Assembly (NCBI GenBank): GCA_017412025.1
Contig: JAFQOY010000062.1
Coordinates: forward strand, 1-14,388
From: Clostridia bacterium
Lineage (GTDB): Bacteria > Bacillota_A > Clostridia > Christensenellales > Aristaeellaceae
Length of the DNA: 14,388 nucleotides
Direction: 5' to 3'
This document shows, in pieces, positions 1-7,015 of this stretch. Position 1 is the first letter of the stretch. Each line of letters begins with the position of its first letter. The translations under genes were made by a program, and so were the position numbers. The notes below the pieces were generated by a model. It was not told the DNA's origin. It made no database searches and worked only from the letters and a program-made list of their open reading frames with translations.

Positions 1-22
1 ACGGCCAGAAAATGATATAGGA

Positions 23-39
23 AGCGGCTTGCAGCCGCT
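23..39. repeat. Hairpin 1 in the upstream non-coding region
   Basis: The arms AGCGGCT (23-29) and AGCCGCT (33-39) are perfect inverted repeats around a 3-base loop. It is closely related to hairpin 2 at 75-98: the stems differ at one pair (C/G here, G/C there), so the pairing is kept. No open frame with a ribosome binding site crosses it. It could be an extragenic palindromic element or part of the 3' untranslated region of a gene outside the window. Confidence 0.6.
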
Positions 40-74
40 CCTCGCACCGCGCATGTCGCTGCTGCGGATTTCAT

Positions 75-98
75 ATGAAGGGGCTGCAGCCCCTTCAT
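75..98. repeat. Hairpin 2: 24-bp perfect palindrome
   Basis: The core GAAGGGGCTGCAGCCCCTTC spans 77-96 and the symmetry extends one AT and one TA pair outward to 75-98. There is no U tract after it, so it is not a standard intrinsic terminator by itself. It shares the GGCT..GCAGCC core with hairpin 1, 50 bases upstream. Confidence 0.7.
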
Positions 99-137
99 GC
101 ATCCCCAAAGTTTAAAACAGACTTTATTGATAATCTG

Positions 138-176
138 AAATGAGGCGGTCTGCGCTTGCAGGCCGCCTCATTTGTT
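138..176 (+). terminator. Intrinsic terminator of an upstream gene
   Basis: AAATGAGGCGG (138-148) pairs with CCGCCTCATTT (163-173). The stem continues inward through a T-G wobble (149/162) and CTGC/GCAG (150-153 with 158-161) to the loop GCTT. TTTGTT follows at 171-176. The stem is long and GC-rich, but the T tract is short and interrupted. It probably ends a transcript entering from left of the window and isolates the importer promoter 40 bases on. Confidence 0.7.
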
Positions 177-214
177 CACCGTGTAGTATACAAGTTGAAA
201 ATCATCATCCGGTA

Positions 215-243
215 TTGACAAATTTATCTGTGCATTCTATAAT
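215..243 (+). promoter_or_regulatory. Consensus sigma-A promoter for the sugar importer
   Basis: TTGACA at 215-220 and TATAAT at 238-243 match both consensus hexamers exactly, with the optimal 17-base spacer. Transcription should begin near 250, giving a leader of about 137 bases before the binding-protein start at 387. Such a strong promoter normally needs repression, which fits the operator-like palindrome just downstream. Confidence 0.88.
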
Positions 244-274
244 GGTTCGTGCAGTGGGTTGGTTTACCGCATTT

Positions 275-288
275 CGGAAACGTTTCCG
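275..288. promoter_or_regulatory. LacI-family operator palindrome
   Basis: CGGAAACGTTTCCG is a perfect 14-bp palindrome with the central CG and AAACGTTT core typical of LacI/GalR-family operators. It lies about 25-38 bases after the predicted start of transcription, a good place for roadblock or promoter-clearance repression. It lacks the outer TG...CA of a canonical CcpA cre site, so a dedicated sugar repressor is more likely than CcpA. No LacI-family gene is present in the window. Confidence 0.75.
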
Positions 289-386
289 GAGATGTGGTTC
301 TTTCCAAAGCTGCCCTGATATGCTGCTTGCGGAAGGCTGCGACGCCTCCCGTACAGAATATTTTTATCGGAAGGAGATCTTTGACT

Positions 387-1649
387 ATGAAGAAGATCAT
401 CGCCCTGGCCCTCGCGCTGGTTCTGTGCCTGGCTCTCGCCACCGCCTGCGCTGACGGCTCCGTCTACTACCTCAACTTCAAGCCCGAGCAGGACGCTCAG
501 TGGCAGGCCCTCGCCAAGCTCTACACCGAGCAGACCGGCGTGCCGGTGACCGTCGTGACCGCCGCCTCCGGCGAGTACGAGACCACCCTCATGTCCGAGA
601 TGGAGAAGAGCGAAGCGCCGACCCTGTTCCAGGTCAACGGCCCGGTCGGTCTGGCGAACTGGACTGACTACTGCTACGATCTGTCCAACACCGAGCTGCC
701 GAACTACCTGACCAACAACGCTTTCGCTCTGGTCGAGGACGGCGCTGTGAAGGGCATTGCCTACGTCATCGAGACCTACGGCATCATCGCCAACACCAAG
801 CTGCTGGCCAAGGCCGGCTACACCGCGGCCGACGTCAAGGACTTCGAGTCCCTGAAGGCGATCGCCGAGGATATCCAGGCCCGCAAGGACGAGCTGGGCA
901 TTGACGGCGCGTTCTCTTCCGCCGGCATGGACGGCTCCTCCGACTGGCGCTTCAAGACCCACCTGGCCAACATGCCGATCTACTACGAGTACAAGGCTGA
1001 CGGCATCGGCACCACCGGCGCCATCAAGGGCACCTACCTGGACAACTACAAGAAGATCTGGGATCTGTACATCAACAACTCCACCTGCGAGCCGGCTCTG
1101 CTGGCCTCCAAGACCGGCGACGACTCCCGCAACGAGTTCCTGGCTGAGAAGGCTGTGTTCTTCCAGAACGGCACCTGGGAGTACGGCTCCGTCTCCGCGC
1201 TGGGCGATGAGAACATCACCATGCTGCCGATCTACATCGACGCCGAGGGCGAAGAGACCCAGGGTCTGTGCACCGGCACCGAGAACTACTGGTGCGTGAA
1301 CGGTGAAGCCGATCAGGCCGACATCGACGCCACCGTCGCTTTCCTCGAGTGGGTCATCACCTCTGACGAGGGCCGCAACGCCATGGCGAAGGAAATGAAC
1401 TTCGTTACCCCGTTCACCACCTTCACCGGCGAGTATGCTCCGAGCAACCCGTTCGTCCTGCTCGACGCCCAGATGACCGCCGAGGGCAAGACCCCGGTGT
1501 CCTGGAACTTCCCGACCATGCCGTCCGAAGAGTGGAAGAACGGCGTTGGTTCTGCTCTGACCGCTTATGCGGCCGGCACCGGCGACTGGAACGCTGTCGT
1601 GACCGCGTTCGTCGACGGCTGGAAGACCGAGTACGACCTCACCCACTAA
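387..1649 (+). CDS. Extracellular sugar-binding protein of a CUT1 ABC importer
   Basis: A 420-residue family 1 solute-binding protein that would capture a sugar or oligosaccharide outside the membrane and deliver it to the two permeases that follow. Residues 1-20 form a signal peptide (KK, then an Ala/Leu-rich core). Cys21 follows Ala-Thr-Ala, so it could be a lipoprotein with an imperfect lipobox, or be cut by signal peptidase I after ACA. The NGTWEYG segment (261-267) is of the kind seen in this family near the ligand site, and the length is normal. The start at 387 is chosen because AAGGAG (371-376) sits correctly before it and a signal peptide begins there; an in-frame ATG at 249 lies at the transcription start and has no such site. 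Codon use is strongly biased to a few C/G-ending codons, as in a highly expressed gene. The substrate is not readable from sequence. Confidence 0.93.
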   Translation: MKKIIALALALVLCLALATACADGSVYYLNFKPEQDAQWQALAKLYTEQTGVPVTVVTAASGEYETTLMSEMEKSEAPTLFQVNGPVGLANWTDYCYDLSNTELPNYLTNNAFALVEDGAVKGIAYVIETYGIIANTKLLAKAGYTAADVKDFESLKAIAEDIQARKDELGIDGAFSSAGMDGSSDWRFKTHLANMPIYYEYKADGIGTTGAIKGTYLDNYKKIWDLYINNSTCEPALLASKTGDDSRNEFLAEKAVFFQNGTWEYGSVSALGDENITMLPIYIDAEGEETQGLCTGTENYWCVNGEADQADIDATVAFLEWVITSDEGRNAMAKEMNFVTPFTTFTGEYAPSNPFVLLDAQMTAEGKTPVSWNFPTMPSEEWKNGVGSALTAYAAGTGDWNAVVTAFVDGWKTEYDLTH

Positions 1650-1663
1650 TCATTCGCGCTTGT

Positions 1664-1694
1664 AAAGAGGGCGGGCATCTCGCCCGTCCTCTTT
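1664..1694 (+). terminator. Stem-loop after the binding-protein gene (attenuator or mRNA stabiliser)
   Basis: AAAGAGG (1664-1670) pairs with CCTCTTT (1688-1694). The stem continues inward with one G-T wobble and CGGGC/GCCCG to a 5-base loop (1677-1681), giving 13 pairs. CTCATTCTCTTT follows, a broken T tract. Placed between a binding protein and its permeases, it is likely a partial terminator or a 3' protective hairpin that leaves more binding-protein mRNA than permease mRNA. Confidence 0.7.
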
Positions 1695-1709
1695 CTCATT
1701 CTCTTTCCC

Positions 1710-1760
1710 GGGGCGGTCTGCAAAAGGGCGCGTATATCGTGCGCTTTTGCAGGCTGCTCC
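1710..1760 (+). promoter_or_regulatory. Long RNA hairpin before the first permease
   Basis: Bases 1710-1725 pair continuously with 1745-1760 (16 pairs, three of them G-T wobbles), including CTGCAAAA with TTTTGCAG. After a 2-base bulge (1726-1727), 1728-1732 pairs with 1740-1744, leaving a 7-base loop. The 51-base structure ends 13 bases before the permease ribosome binding site. There is no T tract, so it is more likely an mRNA processing or stability element than a terminator. It matches no riboswitch class I recognise. Confidence 0.65.
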
Positions 1761-1784
1761 CACAGCATCACCCGGAGGAATATT

Positions 1785-2636
1785 ATGGAAAACGCGATCA
1801 AGAAATACTGGCCGGTGTTCCTGCTCCCGACGCTGGCCGCGTTCATCATCGGCTTTATCTGGCCGTTCTGCTGGGGCATCTTCCTTTCCTTCCACAAATT
1901 TACCACCGTCTCCAAGACGACGTTTGTGGGTCTTTCCAATTATATCAAGGTCTTCCAGGATGCCACGTTCGTAAACGCCTTCTGGTTCACCGCGCGCTTC
2001 ACCATCGTCTCTACCATCCTCATCAACGTGCTGGCCTTTGCCCTCGCGCTGACGCTGACCCGCGGCCTCAGGGGCACCAATGCTTTCCGCACCGTGTTCT
2101 TCCTGCCCAACCTCATCGGCGGCATCGTCCTTGGCTACATCTGGCAGATCCTGCTTAACGGCCTGCTCACCAACCTCGGCCTGCCGCTGCTGGCGCTGGA
2201 CGCCAAATACGGCTTCTGGGGTCTGATCATCCTCATGTGCTGGCAGCAGATCGGCTATATGATGATCATCTACATCGCCGGCCTGCAGAACGTGCCGACC
2301 GACCTGCTCGAGGCCGCCTCCATCGACGGCGCAACCAGCTGGCAGACGCTCGTCAAGGTCAAGCTGCCGATGGTCATGCCGTCCGTCACGATCTGTACCT
2401 TCCTCACGCTGACCAACTCCTTCAAGCTCTTTGACCAGAACCTCGCCCTCACCAGCGGCGAGCCGGCCAAAGCCAGCCAGATGCTCGCCCTGAACATCTA
2501 CGATACCTTCTACGCCCGCTCCGGTCCGCAGTGGAAGGGCATCGGCCAGGCGAAGGCTGTCGTCTTCTTCCTGCTGGTCATCTCCATTTCCCTCATTCAG
2601 CTCTACTTCACCCGTCGTAAGGAGGTGCAGCAGTAA
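1785..2636 (+). CDS. Sugar ABC importer permease (MalF/UgpA type)
   Basis: A 283-residue inner-membrane permease, the first of two that form the transmembrane channel for the upstream binding protein. Hydrophobic segments lie near residues 12-34, 72-93, 103-128, 143-166, 199-214 and 257-276, consistent with six helices. The cytoplasmic EAA loop at 176-195 begins LEAASIDGA and ends in the expected KLP, the contact site for the ATPase. The start is fixed by GGAGGA at 1774-1779. Its stop TAA overlaps the ATG of the next permease by one base (TAATG), so the two are translationally coupled. Position relative to the partner gene and the sequence fit the MalF/UgpA/LacF group. No ATPase gene follows. 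Confidence 0.93.
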   Translation: MENAIKKYWPVFLLPTLAAFIIGFIWPFCWGIFLSFHKFTTVSKTTFVGLSNYIKVFQDATFVNAFWFTARFTIVSTILINVLAFALALTLTRGLRGTNAFRTVFFLPNLIGGIVLGYIWQILLNGLLTNLGLPLLALDAKYGFWGLIILMCWQQIGYMMIIYIAGLQNVPTDLLEAASIDGATSWQTLVKVKLPMVMPSVTICTFLTLTNSFKLFDQNLALTSGEPAKASQMLALNIYDTFYARSGPQWKGIGQAKAVVFFLLVISISLIQLYFTRRKEVQQ

Positions 2637-3508
2637 TGGCTAAGAAGGTTTACCATGACGGCGCTGTTTCCGGCGCCCGCCGTGCGGTCGATTTTGCGCT
2701 GATCGTGCTGCTGACCGCGCTGTGCCTCGTTTGGATCTATCCGGTCTTCCTGATCCTGATCAACTCCCTGAAGCTGGAAACCGCCATCTCCACGACGACC
2801 GTGTTTGAACTGCCGCTGGGCGATAAGTTCGTCGGCCTTTCCAACTATGTCTACGGCGTCACCCAGATGAACTTCCTGTCTTCCTTCGGCTATTCTCTGG
2901 TGATCACCGTCACCTCCGTCCTGCTGATCATCCTGTGCTGCTCCATGTGCGCATGGTACATCACCCGCGTCAACATCCTCGCATCGAAGCTGATGTATCT
3001 GCTGTGCGCGTTCTCCATGGTCGTGCCGTTCCAGATGGTCATGTTCACCCTCTCCAAGACGGCGGATACCCTGAAGCTCAACACGCCGTTCAACATCTGC
3101 ATCATCTACCTCGGCTTCGGCGCTGGTCTGGCGGTGTTCATGTTCACCGGCTTTATGAAGTCCGTTCCGCTGGCGATTGAAGAGGCTGCGATGATCGACG
3201 GCTGCAACCCGCTGCAGATCTTCTTCAAGGTCGTCTTCCCGATCCTCAAGCCGACCGCGATTTCCACTGCGATCCTTGAGACCATGTGGGTCTGGAACGA
3301 CTACCTCCTGCCGACGCTGGTGCTGGACATCAAGAAGTACCGCACCATCCCGATGGCGATCCAGTATTTCCGTGGCAGCTACGGCAGCGTGCAGATGGGT
3401 CCGATGATGGCGTGCATCATGATCACCGTCATCCCGATCATCATCATGTACCTCGCCTGCCAGAAGTACATCATCGAGGGCGTCGTCGCCGGCGCCGTCA
3501 AGGGCTGA
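2636..3508 (+). CDS. Sugar ABC importer permease (MalG/UgpE type)
   Basis: A 290-residue permease and the partner of the preceding one. A first helix at about 20-44 is followed by an extracellular loop (45-85), then further hydrophobic segments near 86-107, 119-139, 151-173, 209-228 and 255-275. The EAA loop at 182-206 reads EEAAMIDGC and ends with FPILKP, a normal CUT1 ATPase-docking motif. Start and stop of the pair overlap at 2636; AAGGAGGTG, inside the end of the first permease gene, serves as its ribosome binding site. A strong terminator lies 13 bases after the stop, so this is the last gene of the importer operon. Confidence 0.93.
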   Translation: MAKKVYHDGAVSGARRAVDFALIVLLTALCLVWIYPVFLILINSLKLETAISTTTVFELPLGDKFVGLSNYVYGVTQMNFLSSFGYSLVITVTSVLLIILCCSMCAWYITRVNILASKLMYLLCAFSMVVPFQMVMFTLSKTADTLKLNTPFNICIIYLGFGAGLAVFMFTGFMKSVPLAIEEAAMIDGCNPLQIFFKVVFPILKPTAISTAILETMWVWNDYLLPTLVLDIKKYRTIPMAIQYFRGSYGSVQMGPMMACIMITVIPIIIMYLACQKYIIEGVVAGAVKG

Positions 3509-3520
3509 TCTTTCCAAACG

Positions 3521-3549
3521 AAAAAGCACCGAGCAATCGGTGCTTTTTT
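3521..3549 (+). terminator. Intrinsic terminator of the importer operon
   Basis: A perfect 12-pair stem joins 3521-3532 (AAAAAGCACCGA) and 3537-3548 (TCGGTGCTTTTT) around a GCAA tetraloop, with a run of six T. The leading A run gives the minus strand a T tract too, so it can also end the convergent regulator transcript whose stop is at 3562. Confidence 0.92.
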
Positions 3550-3561
3550 CTTTGGCCTTTT

Positions 3562-4215
3562 TCATTCCTGCAGGTGTTCGCCGCGCTTTTCCGCTTCTTC
3601 CAGTTCGTGCATGTACTTGTACACGGTATACCGCGAGACGTTCAGCCGCTCCGCGACGATCGCCACGGACTTCTGATATGTAAATGCACGGCGCTTGTAG
3701 AGCATGCGGATGATGCGCATGCGATCCGTCTTTTTCATCACCTCGGGCTCTTTGCCCACGGCGCTGATGCATTCGCGCAGCAGCTCCTCAAGCTGGCTGC
3801 GGGAATCCTGCATCAGCGTCTGCTGCAGGTCGCCGCTGGTCGCCGTCATCTCTGCGAGCATCTGATTGGCGCGCACCATGTTGGTGATATCCATGTTGAT
3901 GCCCAGCGCAAAGTGATAATCCTCGCCCACCACATTGAACGTGGAGCTCTTGAACGTGCGCCCGTCGCGCGAAATCACCAGCTGATTGGTGTAATCCTTC
4001 TTTTCGTATACGCTCTCGTCGTAATCGCCGATATCGCCGAAGATGTCCATCGTCGAGCCGATCTCGCGCCCGGTCACCGAGCCGTGATAGATCGCCAGAA
4101 TCGGATGACCATGCCGCGTCATATCATGAACAATGGTCTCACAGTTGGGGCCAAACATCGTCGCAATGCCCTTCGCCGTGTTCTTCAAAAACGTGAGCAT
4201 ATCTTCTCTGTTCAT
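3562..4215 (-). CDS. YheO/DauR-like PAS and helix-turn-helix transcriptional regulator
   Basis: A 217-residue cytoplasmic DNA-binding regulator. The N-terminal half (about 5-117) is a YheO-like PAS domain, shown by FGPNCETIVHD (21-31), the HGSVTGREIG stretch (44-53) and the GEDYHFALGINMDIT strand (97-111). The C-terminal part is a helix-turn-helix, about 165-205, with AERLNVSRYTVYKYM as the recognition unit. Known relatives respond to small molecules such as D-amino acids or act on metabolic genes; the ligand here is unknown. GGAGGG at 4221-4226 supports the start. It is convergent with the importer, so if it controls that operon it does so in trans. It has its own promoter (4278-4306), but may also be reached by read-through from the glycosyltransferase operon 68 bases upstream. 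Confidence 0.88.
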   Translation of the reverse strand: MNREDMLTFLKNTAKGIATMFGPNCETIVHDMTRHGHPILAIYHGSVTGREIGSTMDIFGDIGDYDESVYEKKDYTNQLVISRDGRTFKSSTFNVVGEDYHFALGINMDITNMVRANQMLAEMTATSGDLQQTLMQDSRSQLEELLRECISAVGKEPEVMKKTDRMRIIRMLYKRRAFTYQKSVAIVAERLNVSRYTVYKYMHELEEAEKRGEHLQE

Positions 4216-4256
4216 GATATCCCTCCGATTCTTTCTCGCACTTCTCTTATACCGGT

Positions 4257-4267
4257 GACAAATTGTC
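4257..4267. promoter_or_regulatory. Inverted repeat in the regulator leader
   Basis: GACAAATTGTC is an 11-base inverted repeat (GACAA/TTGTC). It lies just downstream of the predicted transcription start of the PAS-HTH gene and about 40 bases before its start codon. It is a candidate autoregulatory operator. Short AT-rich palindromes also arise by chance. Confidence 0.35.
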
Positions 4268-4277
4268 TATAGATATC

Positions 4278-4306
4278 ATTATATCACAGTTTTTCCGCGC
4301 TGCAAA
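4278..4306 (-). promoter_or_regulatory. Promoter of the PAS-HTH regulator, embedded in the preceding gene
   Basis: Read on the minus strand, TTTGCA (4301-4306) and TATAAT (4278-4283) are separated by 17 bases. The -10 begins directly after the TGA stop of the glycosyltransferase gene (4284-4286), so the -35 and spacer are coding sequence of that gene. The -35 hexamer is also one arm of an inverted repeat, TGCAAA-N5-TTTGCA, at 4301-4317. Confidence 0.65.
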
Positions 4307-5642
4307 CCCCTTTTGCATCCATCAGAATCAACACGACGGCGCACAGCATCATGGCGGACGCTGCAGGAAGCGCAAAAGCAAGCTCCCAAAGCGTGCTGAG
4401 CATCGCCGTTTCCATCAGCGCAAGCGCTGCGGCGGCCTTTCCGCCGCGCGAGCAGGCATAAGCGGCGGCGAGCGGCAGCGCCATGTAGAAATAGCGCTCG
4501 TGCATCCTCGGCAGGAAGAACACAATCAGCGACACCATCAGCAGCGCCAGCGCGACATACTGCGCGTCCGTCGTCTCTTCGCCCATGCGCATGCCGCAAT
4601 ACACCAGCAGCGCGCAGACGCCAAAGGCCAGCGCCATGGCGAAATTGCCGTAAGCATACACGTCAAGCCCGGTCGTATTCATCAGGCCGAAGAAATTCGC
4701 CGCATTGTAATTCAGCCCCGTATACAGACCGGTCTGTGCGGTATAGATGCCGATGATGTCCATCAGCCCCTTGCCGCCCAGCAGCGCCGGCAGCATCACC
4801 GCAAACAGCGTGCCGGCAAATACAAATGCGTCGCGGAGCTTAAAGCGGCGATTGGCCCACAGCACGACGACCATCGGCAGGATAAACGCCGCCTGAAGCT
4901 TGAACGCCAGCGAAAGCGCAAAGCACGCCGCCGCGCGGACAGGCTTTTTTTCCAGGCTGAGCGCCAGCCCCCAGAGTGCGCATGCCGCATACAGGCTGTC
5001 GCACTGCGCAAACATGCCGCCGTTGAGCACGATTGTCGGCAGCAGCAGCACAACGGCAAAAGCCGTCATATTCTTCCTTCCATCCCTGCGCGCCAGCCTT
5101 GCAGCCGCGCCGGCCAGAAACGCATCGCCGATGAACGACGCCGCCTTGACCGCATAGAGCGCAGGCACAGGCAGCCGCGTGATGATGAAGAGAATATACT
5201 GATACAGGACGTTGTATTCGCCGATATTCGCCCGCATCCCTTCGGCAAACGAACCGGAAGCCAGCTTCGCGATCCAGTCTGCCAGATAGATGTCATAATC
5301 GCCTGAGGAACGCTCGATAAAGCTCACGCGCGCCAGCATCGCCACCGCGCAGACGGCGCAGGCTGCCAGCGCAGACAACAGATGATCGCCGCGCTCACGC
5401 ACAATGCCCATCGCCATGTGCAGCATCGCCGCCAGCGGCAGACAGAGCACGAGCACCGTCGCCGCGCGATGCGCCGCGCCCGCACCTGCAAGCAGGCTCA
5501 TCGTGCGTGTCATCATCAGCGCAAAGAACGCCAGAATGGTCAGCGCCTCCAGCAGCCAGCCGCAGCGGCACGCGCGCAGCAGACCTGAGCGCAGCGCCTC
5601 GTCCGCCCTGTCCATCCATGCTGCAATGTCTCTTTTTTTCAT
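4284..5642 (-). CDS. Polytopic GT-C type glycosyltransferase (third of three paralogs)
   Basis: A 452-residue integral membrane protein with about ten hydrophobic segments, resembling bacterial Gpi18/DUF2029-type mannosyltransferases. These use a polyprenyl-phosphate sugar donor at the outer membrane face. The acidic motif GDYD (114-117) follows the second or third helix, where GT-C enzymes keep catalytic Asp residues. Other shared landmarks are AQCD (212-215), FKLQ (247-250), NAANFFGL (313-320) and LPRMHERY (377-384). Its ATG overlaps the TGA of the gene before it by four bases (ATGA), and GGAGG inside that gene is the ribosome binding site. The product ends in a short basic/acidic tail. Donor and acceptor cannot be read from sequence. 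All key motifs are intact, so it should be active. Confidence 0.82.
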   Translation of the reverse strand: MKKRDIAAWMDRADEALRSGLLRACRCGWLLEALTILAFFALMMTRTMSLLAGAGAAHRAATVLVLCLPLAAMLHMAMGIVRERGDHLLSALAACAVCAVAMLARVSFIERSSGDYDIYLADWIAKLASGSFAEGMRANIGEYNVLYQYILFIITRLPVPALYAVKAASFIGDAFLAGAAARLARRDGRKNMTAFAVVLLLPTIVLNGGMFAQCDSLYAACALWGLALSLEKKPVRAAACFALSLAFKLQAAFILPMVVVLWANRRFKLRDAFVFAGTLFAVMLPALLGGKGLMDIIGIYTAQTGLYTGLNYNAANFFGLMNTTGLDVYAYGNFAMALAFGVCALLVYCGMRMGEETTDAQYVALALLMVSLIVFFLPRMHERYFYMALPLAAAYACSRGGKAAAALALMETAMLSTLWELAFALPAASAMMLCAVVLILMDAKGVCSAEKL

Positions 5643-7015
5643 CCCTGACGCGCCTCCTCATGCGCTTTCGGGCAGAGCAGTGCCAGCAGCTCCAGCAGCA
5701 CGATCAGCGCAGCGCCGATGGCCAGAAGGCTGAGCACCGTCATCGGCAAAACCGTATGGCCGAAGATGCCCTGCATGTAGCTGCACAGCGAGATAAACTC
5801 CAGCAGCCCGGCCGCCGCCATGCGCCGCGCATTGCCCGCACAGGCAAAGGCCAGCATACCCGCCAGATACAGGCTGCGCGCATTCATCTGCGGCAGGATC
5901 AGCGGCAGGCCGCAGGCCAGCAGCAGCGCGCCCAGCAGCAGCACATCTGCATTCAGCTCGCTCCTGGTGCGCAGCAGAGCGCCGACAACCAGCAGCGCGC
6001 AGGCAATGCCCAGATACAGGCCCATGCCGCTGAACTCGCGCACGGACGCCACCTTCATCAGCCCGTACACGCCGGGCGCGTTATCCGCAAGCCCGACGCT
6101 CCATCGAGCATCCTCCAGCTGCATCGCATAGCGGCTGACGAGCGCATACACGCCCTGGCCGTCAAGCACGATGGCCATCTGGCACAGGAACGCCGCCGCG
6201 GCAAGCGCCAGGATGTGGCGCAGCTGCACGCGGTTTTTCATGAACAGCACGATCAGCAGCGGGAAGAGGAACGCGCTCTGCAGCTTCGTACCCAGCGCGA
6301 AGCCCCAGAGGATGCAGCCCGCCAGCGGGCGATCGCTGAGCAGGCAATACAGGCCCCAGATCGTGAACATCGCAAACGTCGCGTCGCACTGCGCCCACAG
6401 CCCCGCATTCATCAGCATCGTCGGCGCGAGCACGCAGGCAAACATTGCCGCAATCGCACCGTGTGCGCCTGCGCCGCGCCTGAGCGCCAGCTTCAGCACC
6501 GCGCACGCCGCCAGACACTGGCACGCCATGTCAAACAGTTTGAGCGCATAGAGCTGGGAGAAGTTCTCCATGTACGATACCAGCGCCATCACAATCAGAT
6601 ACACGCCGGACCAGCTTCCATCCTCCCAGGCCATGCCGGAAAGCATTTCATAATTCCACATGTCCGCCAGCATCGGCTCAAGCAGATTGGTGAACCTGCC
6701 GGGCTTGATATCAAGCATCGCCAGATGCGCGCCGACGGCAAGCGCGGCAAGCCCCGCCATGCACAGCAGCACAACGACAGGCTGCTTCTGCTCCCTGAGC
6801 GCATGCCAGGCAAAGCCCGTCAGCAGCGCCGTGCAGCCCGTTCCAGCCGCAGCGATAACCGCCGCCCCCTCCATGCCGGCGCAGAGCTTCAGCATGATCA
6901 GATAGCAGGCCGCCATCAGCGCAGCCATCAGCGCAAGGCGCACCTTCGGGCACGGCTGCGCCATCATCGCAAACCGGAGCGGATCGCGAAGCAACATCTT
7001 CTTGTCCTTCATCAT
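5639..7015 (-). CDS. Degenerate GT-C type glycosyltransferase paralog (middle gene)
   Basis: A 458-residue polytopic membrane protein, clearly a paralog of its two neighbours. It keeps AQCD (208-211), TKLQ (243-246), the helix pattern and the length. The active-site landmarks have changed: where the neighbours have GDYD or SDDY it has PGRF (105-108), where they have N-x-x-N it has NAPG (312-315), and HERY has become NARS (378-381). The frame is open throughout, so it is not a pseudogene by disruption. It may be a non-catalytic partner of one of its neighbours or use a different chemistry. The start at 7015 overlaps the stop of the preceding gene by four bases, and GGAGGTG lies five bases before it. 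A second ATG follows immediately. Confidence 0.78.
   Translation of the reverse strand: MMKDKKMLLRDPLRFAMMAQPCPKVRLALMAALMAACYLIMLKLCAGMEGAAVIAAAGTGCTALLTGFAWHALREQKQPVVVLLCMAGLAALAVGAHLAMLDIKPGRFTNLLEPMLADMWNYEMLSGMAWEDGSWSGVYLIVMALVSYMENFSQLYALKLFDMACQCLAACAVLKLALRRGAGAHGAIAAMFACVLAPTMLMNAGLWAQCDATFAMFTIWGLYCLLSDRPLAGCILWGFALGTKLQSAFLFPLLIVLFMKNRVQLRHILALAAAAFLCQMAIVLDGQGVYALVSRYAMQLEDARWSVGLADNAPGVYGLMKVASVREFSGMGLYLGIACALLVVGALLRTRSELNADVLLLGALLLACGLPLILPQMNARSLYLAGMLAFACAGNARRMAAAGLLEFISLCSYMQGIFGHTVLPMTVLSLLAIGAALIVLLELLALLCPKAHEEARQG

Noticed and set aside
275..288. Reading the operator as a CcpA cre site
   Set aside because: The palindrome lacks the outer TG and CA required by the cre consensus; a sugar-specific LacI-family repressor is the better reading.
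249..386. In-frame N-terminal extension of the binding protein from ATG 249
   Set aside because: That ATG lies at the predicted transcription start, the extension would contain the operator, and the signal peptide with a good ribosome binding site begins at 387.
264..1646. A 460-codon open frame antisense to the sugar-binding protein
   Set aside because: It mirrors a gene with strongly biased C/G-ending codons, has no ribosome binding site or recognisable domain, and its product is low-complexity in Val/Gly/Asp. It is a shadow frame.
1710..1760. Known riboswitch class for the long hairpin
   Set aside because: It is a single extended stem without the conserved junctions or loops of the riboswitch classes I can recognise.
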